Below, in pieces: positions 60,397 to 64,000 of a stretch of DNA of 64,000 nucleotides; the first letter of the stretch is position 1; the number at the start of each line of letters is the position of its first letter. Below the pieces are notes generated by a model, which had not been told where the DNA came from, ran no database searches, and saw only the letters and a list, made by a program, of their open reading frames with translations. The position numbers were made by a program, and so were the translations under genes. The stretch comes from Sulfuricurvum sp. (lineage in GTDB: Bacteria > Campylobacterota > Campylobacteria > Campylobacterales > Sulfurimonadaceae). The DNA lies in the NCBI RefSeq assembly GCF_028713855.1, contig NZ_JAQTNN010000003.1, positions 1-64,000 of the forward strand, in the 5' to 3' direction.

Positions 60397-60690
60397 TTAT
60401 AATCTTTCTTTCCAGTATCCGGGTTTACGGCTATTATGCATCACGGCAAGTACAAAAATGGCATCGTGGGTTTCTTTATAAATGACAGAAAATGGAAAAT
60501 GAGGTAAAACATAGCGGTGGAATCCATGTTCAAAAGGAGACCACATCTGCGGAAAATAGCTGATTGCTTCATACGAGTGTTCTAGTTGGGAAATAAATCT
60601 ATACCCTAACCCGATTGAGCGCTCTTCATACCACTCATATGCGCCTTTGACATCGACGCTCACATCAGGATGAAAGCGCAACGGCTTCAT
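60397..60690 (-). CDS. RelE/ParE-family toxin
   Basis: The 97-residue protein reads PLRFHPDVSVDVKGAYEWYEERSIGLGYRFISQLEHSYEAI and then HRYVLPHFPFSVIYKETHDAIFVLAVMHNSRKPGYW, the standard RelE/ParE fold with a C-terminal HxxRxPxYW-type end. Such toxins cut mRNA on the ribosome or poison gyrase. It directly follows its antitoxin gene. The module sits between repeat copies at 60367 and 60987. Confidence 0.85.
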   Translation of the reverse strand: MKPLRFHPDVSVDVKGAYEWYEERSIGLGYRFISQLEHSYEAISYFPQMWSPFEHGFHRYVLPHFPFSVIYKETHDAIFVLAVMHNSRKPGYWKERL

Positions 60691-60915
60691 TCAAGCACCT
60701 AAAATCTGATTTTTGATACTCTCCCAACTTACTGATTGTACGTCACCGTTTTCCAAGGATTCGAAACGTTTTTTCGCCAATTCCGCCCACTCAGTTTGGG
60801 CATCAGTATCCTGTACTGTATCAAGAGAGGAAATCAGGTATTGTGCGACAAACCCTTTTTCATTTGGAGTAAGTTCCTGCAAATCCTCAATCGCTTTATT
60901 CATTGCAATCGTCAT
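60691..60915 (-). CDS. Antitoxin (addiction module protein)
   Basis: The 74-residue protein reads AIEDLQELTPNEKGFVAQYLISSLD and then DAQTEWAELAKKRFESLENGDVQSVSWESIKNQI, the layout of the addiction-module-component family that pairs with ParE/RelE toxins. It ends exactly where the toxin gene begins and precedes it, so it is made first. It should neutralise the toxin and repress the promoter. Confidence 0.8.
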   Translation of the reverse strand: MTIAMNKAIEDLQELTPNEKGFVAQYLISSLDTVQDTDAQTEWAELAKKRFESLENGDVQSVSWESIKNQILGA

Positions 60916-60986
60916 AGTGTCACCTTGTGTGTGTTGACATCATTATATCGAAACTTCATTTTGGCAAATCTCATATTTTTAGACCC

Positions 60987-61012
60987 CTATCGGCTCGGGT
61001 ATTTAAACGCAT
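60987..61012. repeat. 26-bp direct repeat, right copy
   Basis: This copy encodes the last residues and stop of the hydrogenase protease gene. Its partner lies at 60367-60392, 620 bp away. Confidence 0.75.
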
Positions 61013-61517
61013 CGATAATCTCTGTAAGGTTCTTAAGTGTCTCTTTTGCTGTCCCATCGATATTTATAGTTTTTAGATAGTTAATAACTGTATTTATATA
61101 GATATCAAACCTCTCTGTAAGCTCTCTACTCAGTCCCATATGAAACGTGATGCTTTTGGGGATAATCCCGATAACGTTTGATTCCGGGAGCGGATGCCCC
61201 ATCAGCTCGATCATGTCCAGACATTGCATCACTCCGACCTCATGCGCTCCGCCGCTGTTAAGCCCATACCCGCTCAGTTCATACGAGGGGATATTGTAAA
61301 TGCTCCCTGCCTCATCGTCGAGGTTGATCGTATCGAGGATAATAATGCGGTCATTTTCTAAAAAGAGGTTGAGCAGATTGATCCCCTCAACCCCCCCGTT
61401 GATGATCTCTATATCTGGGCTGAAGGTATAGTTGGCATTCAGATAGGCACACGCGTAAATCCCGATACCGTCATCCTCTTCGAGAACATTACCGACTCCC
61501 AATACAACAACCGACAT
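60987..61517 (-). CDS. Hydrogenase maturation protease (HyaD/HupD type)
   Basis: This is the nickel-dependent endopeptidase that trims the hydrogenase large-subunit C-terminus after metal insertion. The start VVLGVGNVLEEDDGIGIYA is the canonical GN.L..DDG motif, with metal-binding Glu/Asp. Other features are EIINGGVEGINLLNLFLE and GGAHEVGVMQCLDMIELMG (third ligand His). Length (176) is normal. It follows a second, divergent protease gene by 3 nt, and its 3' end is repeated at 60367. Confidence 0.85.
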   Translation of the reverse strand: MSVVVLGVGNVLEEDDGIGIYACAYLNANYTFSPDIEIINGGVEGINLLNLFLENDRIIILDTINLDDEAGSIYNIPSYELSGYGLNSGGAHEVGVMQCLDMIELMGHPLPESNVIGIIPKSITFHMGLSRELTERFDIYINTVINYLKTINIDGTAKETLKNLTEIIDAFKYPSR

Positions 61518-61520
61518 GAA

Positions 61521-62078
61521 TCAGAACCCTTTTCCATGTTCGATGCTCGGGTTGGCAAACTGTTCTAAAATCTCATCCAAACTCATCACATCACTTTTGC
61601 GGGTCGCGGTGATACCGCATTTGGCGAGTTCTTCGATAATAACCTCAATATATCTATCCCATCCGGTACGCAGTGCCGGAGTCACATCAACACAGACGCT
61701 GATAATGTCCTCAGGAACAATACTGATCATCGTGCTTTGAGCACAATGCGAGGCCATTGAGCAGATTTGGAGCATCTCCGTGATCTCGACTTCATTCGCC
61801 GTTTTTTTGATCCCTTGATTGGCAATAAGCTCATCGCCGCTCATTACATCAATCGTCCCTATTGCCTTGGAATCATCGGAACTGGTATTGGCAATAATGA
61901 CATACTCATATTCCTGGAGCAGCGGCATCAGACGAAACCCGAGGGTTCCACCGTCAACAATATCCAATGCGGGCTCATATGTAAAGTTCTCTTTGAGATA
62001 TTTTCCGGCGTAGAGTCCGATCCCCTCATCCATAAAAAATGCATTTCCTGACCCGATCAGTGCAACGTTAGCGTTCAT
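61521..62078 (-). CDS. Second hydrogenase-protease-like protein
   Basis: The 185-residue protein starts VALIGSGNAFFMDEGIGLYAGKYLKENF. It has the family shape, but DEG replaces the usual DDG. It contains DIVDGGTLGFRLMPLL and ANEVEITEMLQICSMASHC in place of the usual GxHxxG-type third-ligand segment, so activity is uncertain. It overlaps hypF by 11 nt and precedes the canonical protease. The two probably serve two different hydrogenases, or one is a non-catalytic relative. Confidence 0.75.
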   Translation of the reverse strand: MNANVALIGSGNAFFMDEGIGLYAGKYLKENFTYEPALDIVDGGTLGFRLMPLLQEYEYVIIANTSSDDSKAIGTIDVMSGDELIANQGIKKTANEVEITEMLQICSMASHCAQSTMISIVPEDIISVCVDVTPALRTGWDRYIEVIIEELAKCGITATRKSDVMSLDEILEQFANPSIEHGKGF

Positions 62079-64000
62079 TCTTTTCCTTTGTGTTGTGTAT
62101 AACGTAATAAAGTTGGCCTAAAGCAATGGATCCGTCATTAATCGGGGTTTGCTGTTGGGCATAAAATCGGTTCGAGTCAAACCCTCGATAAAGGCGGGAC
62201 ATTAGCGCATGGTTTTGAAATACTCCTCCGCCGATGACAATCGGTAATTCAGGATGTAGATTAGCGAATCTACACATTATTGCTTCAACCGTAGCGATAA
62301 AGCGGCTTGCGATAATCCGTTTCACATCCGCTTTAGCCGTTAAAACAATAATTTGTTTCACCATTTCAGAGAGATCAATCACTCCGTTCAAAAGAGTAAA
62401 TTCAAACGGCTCCGTAATCGATGGATCGACAAAAGATTCCATGATCATCCCCCCCTGGCCTTCATAATCAAGCGTTTGGATAAATCCGCCCAAGGATGCT
62501 ACGGCATCAAACAGCCGACCCATCGAACTGCTCAGAGGAGCATTGATTTTTTTCAACCACATATGATGAAGTGTTCTTATCTCATGGGGTAAAAAAGCTT
62601 CTGTTGTAGGAGAATTCAACTCCAGTACCTCTTCCAGACTATAAGACTCAAACAACAGTGACAATGCGATTCGGCGTGGCTCTTTAATCGCTTTATCGCC
62701 TCCAAGCAAGGTAAACGGTTTTAAAAATCCGATCCGTGTATATCCCTGTGTATCGGCAATCATAACTTCCCCGCCCCAAAGTGTCCCGTCATCACCGTAT
62801 CCTGTCCCGTCAAATGCAAAACCAAGCACTTTTTCATTCAGAGTGTACTCTGCCATGCACGCCAGAATATGGGCATAATGATGCTGCAAAGTGACATGCT
62901 CTCTCTTTGTGGCAACAGCATACTGTGTCGAACTATAGTTCGGATGCAAATCGCTGGCAATCACTGTCGGTTCACATTCATAAAACCGTTTAAAGGTTTG
63001 TATCGTCCTATCAAAATAATCCTCAGCTTCCACACTTCCCAGATCACCGATATGACCGCTAAGCACCATATTTTGCTTTACACCGAGTGCAATAGCACTT
63101 TTTTGGTGCGCCCCGACTGCCAAAACGCTTTCATTAAGCATCTTCATCAAAGGAAAAGTACGAGGTGCAAACCCGCGACCCATTCGGAGCATCACCACCC
63201 TAGCCTGTGCAATTTGCACTACGGAGTCATCGAGAGCATTCACGATGGTACGATCATGAGTTAAAACAGCGTCAACCACATTACCCAATCGACTCACAAT
63301 CTCATCGGTGCGGACAATAATCGGTTCATCACTTACATTGGCACTGGTCGCAACCAAAGGAAAATCGATATGCTCAAACAAAAGACGGTGTAGGGGCGTG
63401 TAAGGGAGGAAAACACCCAGTCTGTCAATAGTGGGAGCTATATATTTAGAAATGTTCGTACCTTGCTTAGCACGCACGATTACGATCGGTTTAATTGCTC
63501 CGGCAATGTGATTTCTCTCGTCCTCACTGATGAGTGTATACGTTTCCAAATCTTCCAAGGAACGAAACATCACGGCTAACGGTTTTGCGTTGCGATGTTT
63601 GCGACGACGTAATTCACTAACGGCGGCATCAGAAGTGGCATCACACATAAGATGAAATCCGCCCAGCCCTTTAAGGGCTATAATTTTCCCCTCTTTGAGC
63701 ATTTTCACGGCAAGATCGAGGGGATCGCCCTCTATCACATTGGCCTTATTATCGATCATTTTCAGCTTAGGTCCGCATTGCGGACAACTTATCGGTTCGG
63801 CATGGTAACGACGAGAATTTGGATCGCTATATTCTGCTTCGCATTCCGGACACATTGTAAAATGTTTCATTGATGTTCTGACACGATCATACGGAGGAAT
63901 TTGTATAATCGTATAGCGAGGCCCGCAATCAGTACAGTTGATAAACGGATAACGATATCGGCGGTTAAGGGGATCATCCATTTCTGCTTCACATGCCGGG
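62068..64000 (-). CDS. hypF: Carbamoyltransferase HypF (truncated at window edge)
   Basis: HypF makes the cyanide precursor from carbamoyl phosphate for the hydrogenase active site. Seen here are zinc-finger repeats (NCTDCGPRYTI, CPECEAEY, ISCPQCGPKL), a YrdC-like domain (LALKGLGGFHLMCDAT, IKPIVIVRAKQ, ANVSDEPIIV) and a Kae1-like domain (QHHYAHILACMAEY, GFAFDGTGYGDDGTLWGGE, VIGGGVFQNHALMSRL). The frame stays open beyond the ATG at 63981 to the window end, where it reads PACEAE of the first zinc finger. So the start and N-terminal acylphosphatase domain lie outside the window. Confidence 0.95.
   Translation of the reverse strand, partial: PACEAEMDDPLNRRYRYPFINCTDCGPRYTIIQIPPYDRVRTSMKHFTMCPECEAEYSDPNSRRYHAEPISCPQCGPKLKMIDNKANVIEGDPLDLAVKMLKEGKIIALKGLGGFHLMCDATSDAAVSELRRRKHRNAKPLAVMFRSLEDLETYTLISEDERNHIAGAIKPIVIVRAKQGTNISKYIAPTIDRLGVFLPYTPLHRLLFEHIDFPLVATSANVSDEPIIVRTDEIVSRLGNVVDAVLTHDRTIVNALDDSVVQIAQARVVMLRMGRGFAPRTFPLMKMLNESVLAVGAHQKSAIALGVKQNMVLSGHIGDLGSVEAEDYFDRTIQTFKRFYECEPTVIASDLHPNYSSTQYAVATKREHVTLQHHYAHILACMAEYTLNEKVLGFAFDGTGYGDDGTLWGGEVMIADTQGYTRIGFLKPFTLLGGDKAIKEPRRIALSLLFESYSLEEVLELNSPTTEAFLPHEIRTLHHMWLKKINAPLSSSMGRLFDAVASLGGFIQTLDYEGQGGMIMESFVDPSITEPFEFTLLNGVIDLSEMVKQIIVLTAKADVKRIIASRFIATVEAIMCRFANLHPELPIVIGGGVFQNHALMSRLYRGFDSNRFYAQQQTPINDGSIALGQLYYVIHNTKEKNER

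Overview
The window looks like a chromosomal segment of a sulfur-oxidising, hydrogen-metabolising Campylobacterota bacterium, most like Sulfuricurvum or Sulfurimonas. The reasons are several sulfide:quinone-oxidoreductase-type flavoproteins, an ArsRS-like acid-response pair, a [NiFe]-hydrogenase maturation set that includes HypX, DUF3373 and DUF481 outer-membrane proteins, and a tmRNA whose tag reads ANNTNYRPAYAVA. No sequence search was run, so family names rest on motifs and recall.

About 1-17,200 is accessory DNA: an integrative and mobilizable element sitting at the 3' end of ssrA (tmRNA, 17199-17571, minus strand). Reading leftwards from ssrA it holds a P4-type integrase, a divergent regulatory hub with three operator-like repeats, two AlpA/excisionase-like small proteins, a HTH protein, a short TrbJ / small membrane protein / lipoprotein / TrbL set, a repeat-dense non-coding region (9.5-10.2 kb) with 10-bp phased repeats, a MobC-like protein and a MOBP relaxase. 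No TrbE/VirB4 ATPase or coupling protein is present, so it probably depends on a helper. Beyond the relaxase lies cargo: DUF2513, an ART-like protein, and an AT-rich four-gene operon encoding three TIR-type proteins and one multi-pass membrane protein (2467-5223). That operon is the best candidate for an undescribed immune system and resembles Thoeris. A GHKL ATPase / STAS-like pair and a membrane protein lie at the left edge. The left end of the element was not found.

17.6-33.5 kb is ordinary core chromosome: trpA, an Hpt protein, panB, ruvB, an AI-2E-type exporter, a Spy-like Met-rich protein with an ArsRS-like two-component system, lgt, a HugZ-like protein, an Fe-S reductase subunit, hemN, a response regulator, a hybrid kinase and a degenerate peptide-deformylase-like membrane protein.

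33.3-48.6 kb is a sulfide/redox region: four SQR-like flavoproteins, a c-type cytochrome, a cytochrome-like protein without a heme motif, a DUF3373 porin-like protein, and a DUF134 regulator facing two NifX/NifB-type metallocluster-binding proteins. pepN and an EAL/HDOD protein are interspersed.

48.7-64 kb is the hydrogenase maturation region. hypB-C-D-E-X-A follow a nickel transporter that has a 7-N11-7 palindrome over its predicted -10 box. Two hydrogenase proteases and hypF follow, and hypF runs off the right edge. Between them lie a copper module (CusF-like, TolC-like, multicopper oxidase), a domesticated transposase-like gene and a RelE/ParE toxin-antitoxin pair inserted between duplicated copies of a protease gene 3' end.
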